In this document: positions 7,789-15,530 of the stretch, in pieces
How positions within the stretch are numbered: the stretch's first letter is position 1
How the letters are laid out: each line of letters begins with the position of its first letter
Assembly: GCA_031292615.1 (NCBI GenBank)
Contig: JARLGT010000008.1
Coordinates: forward strand, 1-41,592
Source: Coriobacteriia bacterium
Lineage (GTDB): Bacteria; Actinomycetota; Coriobacteriia; Anaerosomatales; JAAXUF01
Direction of reading: 5' to 3'
DNA length: 41,592 nucleotides
The notes under the pieces: generated by a model
What the model was told of the DNA's origin: nothing
Databases searched by the model: none
The model's input: only the letters and a program-made list of their open reading frames with translations
Position numbers and translations under genes: made by a program

Positions 7789-9075
7789 CTAGAGCTCCTC
7801 GACGCGGATGACCGACGCGATGCCGTTGACGACGTCGAGCGCCTCGATCTCGGCGAGCGCCGAGCGGACGTCCGCCTCACGCGCCTGGTGCGTGACGTAG
7901 ACGATCTGCGCCAGGCCGCCCTCGGCACGCTTCTGGATGACACTGCCGATCGAGACGCCGTGATTGCCGAAGACGGTCGCGACTGCGGCGAGCACGCCGG
8001 TCTTGTCGGCGACGGCAAGGCGGATGTAGTACTCGCTGACGAGCTCGGCTATGTCGCGCACTGGCAGCTTCTCGGTGCAGGTGCAGCCCACGAGCGGCGC
8101 GCAGTCAGTCTGAAGTCGACGCGCCTCCTCGATCAGGTCGCCCACGACCGCCGAGGCAGCCGGCAGCGAGCCGGCACCCTCGCCGAAGAACATCGTTTCG
8201 CCTACGGCATCGCCCACGACGTAGATGGCGTTGTAGACGCCGTTGACGCTGGCGAGCGGGTGCGTCGACGGGATCATGGTCGGGTGCACCCGCACGTCGA
8301 CGCCGGTGGGCGTGCGGCGGGCGATCGCGAGCAGCTTGATGGTGTAGCCCATCTCGCGGGCGTAGCTGATGTCTTCCGGCGCCAGCGAGCGAATCCCTTC
8401 GGCGGGAACCTGCGGCATGACCACTCGGCTGTTAAACGCGATCGAGGAGAGGATCGCGATCTTGGCAGCGGCGTCCAAGCCATCGACGTCGGCGGTGGGG
8501 TCGGCCTCGGCGAAGCCCTTGGCCTGCGCCTCAGCGAGCGCGGTGTCGTAGTCCAAGCCATCCTCGCCCATGCGGGTGAGCATGTAGTTGGTGGTGCCGT
8601 TGACGATGCCCATCACGGTTTGGATCTCGTTGCTGGTCAGCGAGTGCTTCAGCGGACCGATGATCGGGATGCCGCCTCCCACGCTGGCCTCAAACAGGAT
8701 GTCGACGCCGTTGGCCTCAGCTGCTGCCATGACCTCCTCGCCGTGGCTTGCGAGCAGCGCCTTGTTGGCGGTGACCACGCTCTTGCCCGCGCCCAGCGCG
8801 GAAAGCACGACTTCGCGGGCGATGCCCGTGCCGCCAATCAGTTCGATGATGACGTCGATGGACGGGTCGTCGATGACGGCCTGCGCCTCGGTAACGCACT
8901 GCTCGGGCGCAAGGCCAAGGTCTGCAAAGCGCGCCGTGTTGCGGTCGGCGAACTTGACGAGTTGGATGTCGACACCGGCACGACGGCGGAAGTCCTCGCC
9001 GTGACGATGCAGAATCTCGACGACACCCGAGCCAACGGTGCCAAGGCCGATCAAGCCGACTCTCACAGTGCGCAT
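7789..9075 (-). CDS. hom: Homoserine dehydrogenase with ACT domain
   Basis: Reduces aspartate semialdehyde to homoserine with NAD(P)H, the branch point to threonine and methionine. It has 428 residues. The Rossmann loop is GLIGLGTVGSG (7-17). Lys105 (VTANKALLAS) and the signature ADPTADVDGLDAAAK (191-205) mark the active site. The C-terminal ~80 residues (from about YYIRLAVADKTGVLAAVATVF) form an ACT domain, which usually gives feedback inhibition by threonine. GGAGGAAACGT precedes the ATG. It is the first gene of the long minus-strand run that continues through thrB towards rpmE, although internal promoters are likely. Confidence 0.97.
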   Translation of the reverse strand: MRTVRVGLIGLGTVGSGVVEILHRHGEDFRRRAGVDIQLVKFADRNTARFADLGLAPEQCVTEAQAVIDDPSIDVIIELIGGTGIAREVVLSALGAGKSVVTANKALLASHGEEVMAAAEANGVDILFEASVGGGIPIIGPLKHSLTSNEIQTVMGIVNGTTNYMLTRMGEDGLDYDTALAEAQAKGFAEADPTADVDGLDAAAKIAILSSIAFNSRVVMPQVPAEGIRSLAPEDISYAREMGYTIKLLAIARRTPTGVDVRVHPTMIPSTHPLASVNGVYNAIYVVGDAVGETMFFGEGAGSLPAASAVVGDLIEEARRLQTDCAPLVGCTCTEKLPVRDIAELVSEYYIRLAVADKTGVLAAVATVFGNHGVSIGSVIQKRAEGGLAQIVYVTHQAREADVRSALAEIEALDVVNGIASVIRVEEL

Positions 9076-9120
9076 GACGTTTCCTCCAACAGTGATGTGC
9101 TCGGCACCCGCCGAGCAACG

Positions 9121-9163
9121 CGACGACTATTGTAGCCGACCGCCAACGCGAGACGACCGCCAA
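9121..9163 (-). promoter_or_regulatory. hom promoter with 10-bp direct repeat
   Basis: Upstream of hom the minus strand has a good -10 hexamer TACAAT (9129-9134) about 54 nt before the start codon. There is no standard -35. Instead there are two perfect copies of TTGGCGGTCG (9137-9146 and 9154-9163), spaced 17 bp start to start, abutting the -10. Such a tandem repeat in place of a -35 suggests an activator or repressor binding site. The binding protein is unknown and the function is inferred. Confidence 0.5.
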
Positions 9164-9372
9164 ACGGCCTCATCAACATCGGCCCTCGCGAAAGCCGCCT
9201 GGGCCAAGCCATCGGCGTGCGAAATGAGACCCCGGTCGTTGAGTATCAGTTAGAGAAGGCTAACTCTCGATTCATGGCGTCGTCACGAGCCGCCTTCATC
9301 CTCCGAGATGACCCGCAAGGGCGGTGGGCCAACCTTCTCACCGCGACTATGCACTTTCGGAGGTGCAACCGT

Positions 9373-9957
9373 ATGAACAGGCGTTTGCTCGTGCCCGCGA
9401 CGTACAGCTTCAGCGCTCCGGGAGCTACGGCCGTTGCCGTGTTCGACGGAACGACCAAACTCTTTACGTTCACCGCAGCATCGGGGCAGTTCAGCGTCCC
9501 GACAGGCAAGACCTACTCGCTCTTCGCCGTGACGGGCCCGACCACTAGCGACGGCGTCGGAACAACGAGCGTCAGCCCCGCGGCGCTGCAGGTAGACACG
9601 ACCGCTCCGGTCACGACCTCCAACGCTGTCGCGACTTACGACTCGATCGCTGCCATCATGCTGAGCGCGACCGACTCCGGCTCAGGCGTGGCCGCCACGT
9701 ACTACAAGCTCGACGGTGGCGCTCAGGTCGCTGGCACGTCGATCAGCGTGACCGCGATTGGCTCGCACACGCTCGAGTTCTGGTCGGTCGACGTCGCGGG
9801 CAACATAGAGGCGCATCAGACCGTGGACTTCACGATCACGGCGCCGGTGCCCACCCCCACCCCGACTCCCACGCCCGACCCCACGCCCACGCCCAATCCG
9901 ACTCCGGGCCACGACCACTCGGGGCATCGCGGTGAGCACCACCGCAGCAAGCGGTGA
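9373..9957 (+). CDS. Small Ig-like repeat protein, apparently leaderless remnant
   Basis: A 194-residue protein from an ATG with a textbook ribosome-binding site (GGAGGTG, 7 nt spacing). Residues 1-9 (MNRRLLVPA) look like the start of a signal peptide, but no hydrophobic core follows: the chain passes straight into a beta-rich domain (TYSFSAPGATAV). Residues about 75-158 form an Ig-like domain (TTAPVTTSNAVATYDS through EFWSVDVAGNIEAH). It closely matches the Ig-like domains of the large surface protein at 39242-41592. It ends in a Pro/Thr repeat (PTPTPTPDPTPTPNPTP) and a His/Arg-rich tail. It may be a deletion derivative of a secreted adhesin, or it may be exported by another route. Function is unknown. 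Confidence 0.6.
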   Translation: MNRRLLVPATYSFSAPGATAVAVFDGTTKLFTFTAASGQFSVPTGKTYSLFAVTGPTTSDGVGTTSVSPAALQVDTTAPVTTSNAVATYDSIAAIMLSATDSGSGVAATYYKLDGGAQVAGTSISVTAIGSHTLEFWSVDVAGNIEAHQTVDFTITAPVPTPTPTPTPDPTPTPNPTPGHDHSGHRGEHHRSKR

Positions 9958-10042
9958 CGCGAGGTGCCGCGTTCTGACGAGGCTACCTTCACTGCACGGC
10001 CGCAGGACGATAAGCGGTCACGCTTGGTCGGACTCCCTTCCC

Positions 10043-10057
10043 CGCACGCGCCGTGCG
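10043..10057. repeat. Short perfect hairpin CGCACG-CGC-CGTGCG
   Basis: A 6-bp perfect stem with a 3-nt loop, lying in the gap between the converging small Ig-like gene and lysA. It has no T-run on either side. It may be part of a bidirectional transcription-end region together with the larger hairpin at 10088-10120. No coding capacity was seen in 9958-10167. Confidence 0.4.
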
Positions 10058-10087
10058 AGTAGATGAGTCGCTGACGGGTGACAGAAC

Positions 10088-10120
10088 GAAGGCCGGTCCC
10101 CGGGTCGGGGGCCGGCCTTC
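10088..10120 (-). terminator. Hairpin terminator for lysA, possibly bidirectional
   Basis: A 14-bp stem (10088-10101 with 10107-10120, one G:T pair) around a 5-nt loop, sitting 48 nt past the lysA stop. On the minus strand it is followed by GTTCTGT, a weak U-tract. On the plus strand there is none. It lies between converging genes, so it could also stop transcription from the small Ig-like gene. Confidence 0.7.
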
Positions 10121-10167
10121 AGCGTGGGTGCTCCGCGACGTGGCGCCGAACGAAAGCGTTTTGGCAC

Positions 10168-11529
10168 CTAGCCCAGTTCGCACTTCATCAGGTCGTCGTA
10201 GGTCTCTCGGCGGATGACGAATCGCCACTCTCCGTCGCGCACGAAGACCACGCCCAGCCGAACGTTCTTGTTGTAGTTGCTGCTCATCGACTGGCAGTAA
10301 GCACCGGTCGCGCACACGCACAGGATGTCGCCAACCTCCGGGCTCTGCAGCGGCGCGTCGCGCACGACGATGTCGCCGCTCTCGCAGTGCTTGCCGGCCA
10401 CGGTCGCCACCATCTCGCGCGGCTGATCGGCCTTGTTGGCGATGAGCGCCTCGTAGTCGGCGTCGTAGAGCGCGGTGCGGATGTTGTCGCTCATGCCGCC
10501 GTCCACGGCGACGTACGTACGGATGCCTGGAATCTCCTTGATCGTGCCGACCGTGTAGAGAGTGACGCCGGCGTTCGCAACGATGCTTCGACCCGGCTCA
10601 ACCGCCATACGCGGAACCGCTAGGCCGTGACGCTCGCACTCTTCCTTGATGCCATCGACGACGACCTTGCCGTACTCCTTGACCGTCGATGGTTCGTCCG
10701 GCACGCCGTAGGCCACCCCAAGTCCGCCGCCCGTGTCGAGCATTCGCACGGCAACGCCTGTCTCGGAGTGAATGTCATGCATGAACCGCACCGCGACCTC
10801 GATGGCCTTCGCGAAGCTGTGCAGCGCGAATATCTGGCTGCCGATGTGCATGTGCAGACCCTCGAAATCGATGCCCGGGAGCTCGACCGCGCGTTTCACA
10901 GCTCGCATCGCGAGACCCTGGTTGAGCCCGAAGCCGAACTTGGAGTCCTCGGCGCCGGTCATGATGAAGTCGTGGGTGTCGGCCTCTACGCCCGGCGTGA
11001 CGCGTATCAGGATCGGCTGGCGCATGCCGCGCTCCTCGGCGATTGCCGAGAGCCTCTCGAGTTCGTCGAAGTTGTCGACGACGACGCGGCTTACGCCAGC
11101 CTCGACGCAATCGACAAGCTCAGATGGCGTCTTGTTGTTGCCGTGCACCTGAACGCGCGACATCGGGAAGTTGGCGCGCTTGGCGTAGGCGAGCTCGCCA
11201 CCGGAGGCGCAGAGCAGGCAGCAGCCCTCCTCCTCGACCAGCTTGATCATCGCAAGCGACAGGAACGCCTTGCCGGCGTAGACGACGTCGACGTCCTTCC
11301 AGTGGAACTGCGTCCACTTCACGTACTCGGAGAGCTGGTGGCGGATGGTGGCCTCGTCCATGACGTAGAGCGCAGTCCCCGCTTCACGAGCCAGCGCCAC
11401 CATGTCGACGCCGCCGATCCACAGGTGGCCGTCCTTGACCTCGAACGTCATCGGCATGACCGGGGCCAGATCGGCGGCGGTCTTGTTGTCCGGCGTCGCG
11501 GGCGGACGCGGTGCGGACGGCTTTCCCAT
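10168..11529 (-). CDS. lysA: Diaminopimelate decarboxylase
   Basis: PLP-dependent enzyme that makes L-lysine from meso-diaminopimelate, the last step of lysine synthesis. It has 453 residues, slightly long because of a ~25-residue N-terminal extension. Lys87 (VVYAGKAF) binds PLP. The phosphate and substrate motifs HMHIGSQ (227-233), DTGGGLG (265-271), EPGRS (311-315), Cys382 (HCESGD) and Tyr411 (ATGAYCQSMSSNYN) are intact. AAGGGG precedes the ATG at 7 nt. It follows argS by 62 nt and is probably co-transcribed with it. Confidence 0.97.
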   Translation of the reverse strand: MGKPSAPRPPATPDNKTAADLAPVMPMTFEVKDGHLWIGGVDMVALAREAGTALYVMDEATIRHQLSEYVKWTQFHWKDVDVVYAGKAFLSLAMIKLVEEEGCCLLCASGGELAYAKRANFPMSRVQVHGNNKTPSELVDCVEAGVSRVVVDNFDELERLSAIAEERGMRQPILIRVTPGVEADTHDFIMTGAEDSKFGFGLNQGLAMRAVKRAVELPGIDFEGLHMHIGSQIFALHSFAKAIEVAVRFMHDIHSETGVAVRMLDTGGGLGVAYGVPDEPSTVKEYGKVVVDGIKEECERHGLAVPRMAVEPGRSIVANAGVTLYTVGTIKEIPGIRTYVAVDGGMSDNIRTALYDADYEALIANKADQPREMVATVAGKHCESGDIVVRDAPLQSPEVGDILCVCATGAYCQSMSSNYNKNVRLGVVFVRDGEWRFVIRRETYDDLMKCELG

Positions 11530-11591
11530 GGCGGTGCCCCTTCTCGGTATGTAACGCGGCGAGCCATCCTCGACGGCGCCGCGGCGACCTC

Positions 11592-13298
11592 CTACATGCG
11601 CTCCGGCGCGCTCACTCCCACAAGCGCGAGCACTGTCTCCAGCGCGCCGCGCGTCGCGTCCACCGCGTAAAGGCGTGCGGCCGTGAGCGCAGCATCGTCA
11701 GTGAGCACGTGGCACTGCGTGTAGAACTGGTGGAACGTCTGCGCGAGGTCCTCGGCGTAGCGCGTCAGGCGATACGGAGCCAGATCGCGCGCAGCTCCCT
11801 CGACGACCTCCGAGAACTCCGAGAGCTTGCGAGCCAGCGTCAGCTCGCTTGGGTCGGTGAGCAGCGACAGGTCCGCGTCGCCGGGCACGAACTCGGCGGC
11901 AAGCGAGGCGATGGTGGCGTGGCGCGCGGTCAGCTCGTCGCCGGCGGCCTTGCGCAGGATCGAGCAGATCCGCGCATGCGCGTACTGCACGTAGTAGACG
12001 GGGTTGTCGGCGGACTGCTGGCGCGCCAGCTCGATGTCGAAGTCGAGCGGCTGGTCGGTGGACCGTCGCAGGAAGAAGTAGCGTGCTGCGTCGGGGCCCA
12101 CCTCGTCGAGCAGATCCTCGAAGGTGACCATCTCGCCCGTGCGCTTGCTCATGCGGACCGCTTCGCCGCCGCGGAACAGGTTCACGAGCTGGCCGATCAC
12201 CACGTCGAGCTGGCCCGGATGCCCGAGTGCCGCCACAGCCGCCTGCATACGCGCGACGTAGCCATGGTGGTCGGCGCCCCAGATGTTGATGACGCGGTCG
12301 AAGCCGCGGTCGTACTTGTTCTTGTGATAGGCGATGTCTGCGGCGAAGTACGTGTACTCGCCGTCGGCCTTGATCAGCACGCGGTCCTTGTCGTCGCCGA
12401 ACTCCGTCGAGCGGAACCAGACCGCGCCGTCGAGGTCGTAGATATGGCCGGCCGCGCGCATCGCCGTGATTGCGTCTTCGACGGCCGTGGTGCCGCTCGC
12501 GCCACGCACGTGCAGCGTGCGCTCCGAGAACCACACGTCGAAGTCCACGCCCATGCCATGGAGCACCAGCTTGAGGTGCTCGAGAACGGCCGCATACGCC
12601 GTCTCCTTGAAGTGCTCCTCGCGCTCCTCGGCAGGCTTGTCCGCCCACTCCGGGCCCTCGGTGGCCAGGATCTGCTCGGCGATCTCGCCGATGTAGGCGC
12701 CCTGGTACCAGTTGTCCTCGAACGCCGCCTCGTGTCCCGTGAGCTGCATGTAGCGGGCGGCGACGGACTTGCCGAAGATGTCCATCTGCACGCCGGCATC
12801 GTTGATGTAGAACTCGCGCTCCACGCTCCAGCCGGCGTGCGCGAGGATGCGCGCCATGCTGTCGCCGAGCGCCGCCCAGCGACCGTGACCGACGTGCATC
12901 GGCCCCACCGGGTTTGCCGAGACGAACTCGACCTGGACGCGCCTGCCCGCGCCGCTCTCGTTGCGGCCGAACTCCAGGCCGCGCTCGCGCGACTCGCGCA
13001 ATACGCGCATCAGAGCGACGGCGGAGAGGCGGATGTTGATGAAGCCCGGTCCTGCGATCTCGACCCCTTCGACGTCGCCGCTCGCATCGAGGCGCGCCGC
13101 GACGATCTCGGCGACCTGGCGCGGGTTCATGCCGGCCTGCTTGGAGCATCGCAGCGCAACCGTGGTGGCCCAGTCGCCGTGGCTAGCATCGCGCGGTCGC
13201 TCCACGCCGGGATCTGGCGCCTCGGACAACGGCAGTTCGCCGGCTTGGATGGCGGCCGCGATGGCATCGGATACGAGCTGGGAGATCGCGTCTCTCAC
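11592..13298 (-). CDS. argS: Arginyl-tRNA synthetase
   Basis: Class I aminoacyl-tRNA synthetase charging tRNA-Arg. It has 568 residues. The N-terminal ~90 residues are the Add-1 tRNA-recognition domain (ending GPGFINIRLS). The HIGH signature is HVGH (135-138, in SANPVGPMHVGHGRW), and the KMSKS-like loop is MSKRTG (383-388). The catalytic core contains FYINDAGVQ and INIWGADHHGY. The C-terminal helical anticodon-binding domain ends in VSAPERM. The GTG start has GAGG about 12 nt upstream, a longer than usual spacing, but no better in-frame start was seen. Confidence 0.97.
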   Translation of the reverse strand: MRDAISQLVSDAIAAAIQAGELPLSEAPDPGVERPRDASHGDWATTVALRCSKQAGMNPRQVAEIVAARLDASGDVEGVEIAGPGFINIRLSAVALMRVLRESRERGLEFGRNESGAGRRVQVEFVSANPVGPMHVGHGRWAALGDSMARILAHAGWSVEREFYINDAGVQMDIFGKSVAARYMQLTGHEAAFEDNWYQGAYIGEIAEQILATEGPEWADKPAEEREEHFKETAYAAVLEHLKLVLHGMGVDFDVWFSERTLHVRGASGTTAVEDAITAMRAAGHIYDLDGAVWFRSTEFGDDKDRVLIKADGEYTYFAADIAYHKNKYDRGFDRVINIWGADHHGYVARMQAAVAALGHPGQLDVVIGQLVNLFRGGEAVRMSKRTGEMVTFEDLLDEVGPDAARYFFLRRSTDQPLDFDIELARQQSADNPVYYVQYAHARICSILRKAAGDELTARHATIASLAAEFVPGDADLSLLTDPSELTLARKLSEFSEVVEGAARDLAPYRLTRYAEDLAQTFHQFYTQCHVLTDDAALTAARLYAVDATRGALETVLALVGVSAPERM

Positions 13299-13389
13299 GG
13301 GTGACTACGCCTCTTCAAACGCAGGGGATGTGGGCTGAAAGGATACCCGATGCGGCGTGCTCACGAAAGCGAGCGCGAGCGCTTGGGCA

Positions 13390-13395
13390 TACACT
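13390..13395 (+). promoter_or_regulatory. Possible -10 for the flavoprotein gene
   Basis: TACACT lies 43 nt before the ATG at 13439 in the 140-bp divergent region between argS and the thioredoxin-reductase-like gene. The same hexamer forms the extended -10 upstream of rpmE. No -35 matching the consensus was found at 16-18 bp. On the minus strand the same region has TATCCT near 13337-13342, a possible -10 for argS. Both are weak calls. Confidence 0.3.
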
Positions 13396-13438
13396 CTGTC
13401 GACCCGCTCGAGAGCCCAGCCGATGAGGAGCAACAACC

Positions 13439-14377
13439 ATGGCCGAGTCCCCCACCGCCCCCAAGGACCGCTACGACGTCGTGACCATCGGCGCCGGCCC
13501 GGCGGGACTGACGGCCGGGATGTACGCGGCACGGCAGGGGCTGGTCACGGCGCTGGTGGCCGGAAGCATCGGCGGCCAAGCGATGTGGGCCAAGCACGTC
13601 GAGAACTTTATCGGGTGGCGGTTGATCAGCGGACCCGAGCTCATCGACGCGTTCCACGAGCACGTGCACCGCTTCGACGTCGACTGCTTCACCGGAAACC
13701 TGGTCAACGCGATCGTGCCCGACGGCGACGGCGGCTTCGATGTCTTCACGCGCGAGGGCCTCGTGCTTCACGCGGCCGCAGTCATCATCGCGACGGGCAG
13801 GGCCGCCACTCGGCTCGCAATACCGGGCGAAGACACGCTGGTCGGACATGGCGTCTCGTACTGCGCGACGTGCGACGCGGCGTTCTTCATCGGCAAGGCG
13901 GTCGCGGTCATCGGGCCGGGCGAGTCGGCGGCCGACGCCGCGCTCGAGCTCTCGACGCTGGGCGCCGGCCCGATTGCGCTCGTGAGCGAGCGGCCGGTGG
14001 TCGCCCCAGAAGCCGTGCTCGCCAAGCTCGCTGCCGACCCCGCGATCACGGTGCACGAGGGCGCCAAGCCGCTGCGCATCGAGGGCGACGGCCACGTCGA
14101 GCGGCTGGTAGTGGCGCGCGATGGCGCCGAGGAAACGCTCACGGTGTGCGGCGTCTTCATCGAGGTGGGCTCGATCAGGGCCGACGACTTTGCGATGGGA
14201 CTTGTGGAGGTCAACGACAAGGGCGAGATCGTCGTCGATAAGTCGGGCGCGACGTCCACGCCTGGTATCTACGCGGCGGGGGACGTTACCGACGAGTTCG
14301 GCAAGCAGATCATCATCGCCAGCGGCCAGGGCGCCCGCGCTGCGATGGCGGCTAACCGGGACCTGAAGCGGCGCTAG
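13439..14377 (+). CDS. Thioredoxin-reductase-like flavoprotein with altered nucleotide site
   Basis: FAD disulfide oxidoreductase of 312 residues, the length of low-molecular-weight thioredoxin reductase. FAD motif GAGPAGLTAGMYAARQG (18-34), redox pair Cys142/Cys145 (SYCATCDAAFF) and the C-terminal FAD motif GIYAAGDVTDE are present. The NADPH site is not normal. GGGxSA is GPGESA (159-164), and the HRR arginines that hold the 2'-phosphate are replaced (LVSERPVV). It may use NADH, ferredoxin or another donor, as in the ferredoxin-dependent flavin thioredoxin reductases. GAGGAG precedes the ATG. It is the only plus-strand housekeeping gene here, and its stop codon overlaps that of the converging lipoprotein gene. 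Confidence 0.85.
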   Translation: MAESPTAPKDRYDVVTIGAGPAGLTAGMYAARQGLVTALVAGSIGGQAMWAKHVENFIGWRLISGPELIDAFHEHVHRFDVDCFTGNLVNAIVPDGDGGFDVFTREGLVLHAAAVIIATGRAATRLAIPGEDTLVGHGVSYCATCDAAFFIGKAVAVIGPGESAADAALELSTLGAGPIALVSERPVVAPEAVLAKLAADPAITVHEGAKPLRIEGDGHVERLVVARDGAEETLTVCGVFIEVGSIRADDFAMGLVEVNDKGEIVVDKSGATSTPGIYAAGDVTDEFGKQIIIASGQGARAAMAANRDLKRR

Positions 14378-14970
14378 GGAGTGACCCCGGCGCCCACTAC
14401 TCCCTGCCCGGTAGTCGAATTCGGCGTCGGGTACTCCGTGGCCAGCAGCTGCTCGCCGGTCGTGGCGTCGATGACGACGGTCGTATCGCCGTGGCGGACC
14501 GGTGTAGGCGTAGTCACCTTCCCGGGCGCGTAGGCCCCGCCGTGCGCTTGCTGCGTCACCCCGGTCCACGTGACGATCCAAGCGGTGGTTGGCTTGGAAG
14601 TCTTGGGATTGTTGACCACCGCGGCAACGAATATCTTCGGCAGCAGCACGTAGATCGCCGAGACCAGCGTCCCGTCTGATGGATGGCCGATCTCGATCGC
14701 ACGGTCGCGCGAGATGGCAGGCGAGCCGCTCGCCACGACGACGTCGCTCGCCCCCGGCACGCCCTTGATTCCATCCTGCGGCACCGAGTTCGCATCGAGC
14801 CCGGGCATCGTGGGCGCCGCTACTACGGCCCCAGTCCCGCCGTCCGAGCCAAGCACCACGAAATGCGACGCGTCGCTTGCCGCCGGGACCGAATGCGCGC
14901 ATCCGGCTGCAGCCAAACCCACCGCCACCACCGCCGCAACCCCGATCCACCTGTTCACGATTCCGCGCAT
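14374..14970 (-). CDS. Predicted lipoprotein, PepSY-like (downstream copy)
   Basis: A 198-residue predicted lipoprotein. The start is chosen at the ATG of MRGIVNRWIGVAAVVAVGLA, which gives a clean type II signal peptide with lipobox LAAAGC (Cys23-24 region). GGGGGA lies upstream. The mature part ends with a block (AWIVTWTGV, then TTVVIDATTGEQLLATEY) that resembles the last half of a PepSY domain. The same layout occurs in the lipoprotein just upstream, so the two look like diverged tandem paralogues, although overall identity is low. It is probably anchored on the outer face of the membrane. Function is unknown. Its TAG overlaps the flavoprotein TAG through the shared palindrome CTAG (14374-14377). 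Confidence 0.75.
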   Translation of the reverse strand: MRGIVNRWIGVAAVVAVGLAAAGCAHSVPAASDASHFVVLGSDGGTGAVVAAPTMPGLDANSVPQDGIKGVPGASDVVVASGSPAISRDRAIEIGHPSDGTLVSAIYVLLPKIFVAAVVNNPKTSKPTTAWIVTWTGVTQQAHGGAYAPGKVTTPTPVRHGDTTVVIDATTGEQLLATEYPTPNSTTGQGVVGAGVTP

Positions 14971-14998
14971 CGAGCTGTCCCCCGTCCCTGCCTCGCTG

Positions 14999-15517
14999 CT
15001 ACTTCGCGACCGGCTCGTAGGCGATGGTATCGGCCACGGCCCCGCTGCTGGAGTCGACGAAGATCGTGACGCTGCCGACGTTGGAAGTCGCACTTCCGTC
15101 TGCGCCGGGAAGTTGTCCTCCGTGAAAGGTGACCATCCACGCATCGATCGGAGGATTCTTGCCGCCGCTGCGCGCGAACAACACGTGCACGGCCGCCGGG
15201 TCCCGACCGCCGAGTGGCTTGCGCGTGGCGGCAATCTCGAGCGCCTTGGCCTGGGTGACCGGTGTGGCGCCGTACGCCGAAGACACTTGAACGCCGAGGC
15301 TTGCGGGGATGCCCTCAGCGGTCGCCGGGTTGGGCGCCGCTGTCTGAGTTGACTGCTTGGATGTCGCCGTTGAAGACACACGCGTCGAGGCCCCAAGCAC
15401 GCTCAGTTCCGAGGACGCTACCTGCGGGGGTCCAGTTGTCGATGCGGTCTTCGCCGAGCAACCCGCCAGCAGCATAACGACGACGACCAACACGGCGATC
15501 CAGACGCTCGTGCGCAT
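14999..15517 (-). CDS. Predicted lipoprotein, PepSY-like (upstream copy)
   Basis: A 172-residue predicted lipoprotein. Signal peptide MRTSVWIAVLVVVVMLLAGC ends in lipobox LAGC (Cys20). A Ser/Thr/Ala-rich linker follows (about 22-75). The C-terminal part (AKALEIAATRKPLGG, AWMVTFHGGQ, VTIFVDSSSGAVADTI) has the helix-plus-strands layout of PepSY-type domains, which often inhibit or bind proteases. GGAGGGG is the ribosome-binding site. The gap to rlmH is 13 nt, and htrA lies just beyond, so a link to the extracytoplasmic HtrA protease is possible but inferred. It is followed 28 nt later by the second lipoprotein. Confidence 0.75.
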   Translation of the reverse strand: MRTSVWIAVLVVVVMLLAGCSAKTASTTGPPQVASSELSVLGASTRVSSTATSKQSTQTAAPNPATAEGIPASLGVQVSSAYGATPVTQAKALEIAATRKPLGGRDPAAVHVLFARSGGKNPPIDAWMVTFHGGQLPGADGSATSNVGSVTIFVDSSSGAVADTIAYEPVAK

Positions 15518-15530
15518 GCCAGCTCCCCTC

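Noticed and set aside
9136-9372. Possible riboswitch before the small Ig-like gene
   Set aside because: Some GGGC-AACC-like bases and a small hairpin (9248-9265) were seen, but they do not match the core of any riboswitch I know, including c-di-GMP types.
9850-9910. Short-period CCCAC repeat considered as CRISPR or microsatellite
   Set aside because: It encodes a Pro/Thr linker in the small Ig-like protein; no spacer/repeat structure.
13361-14950. Long minus-strand frame under the thioredoxin-reductase-like gene
   Set aside because: Overlaps the well-supported plus-strand flavoprotein and the lipoprotein; composition typical of a shadow frame.
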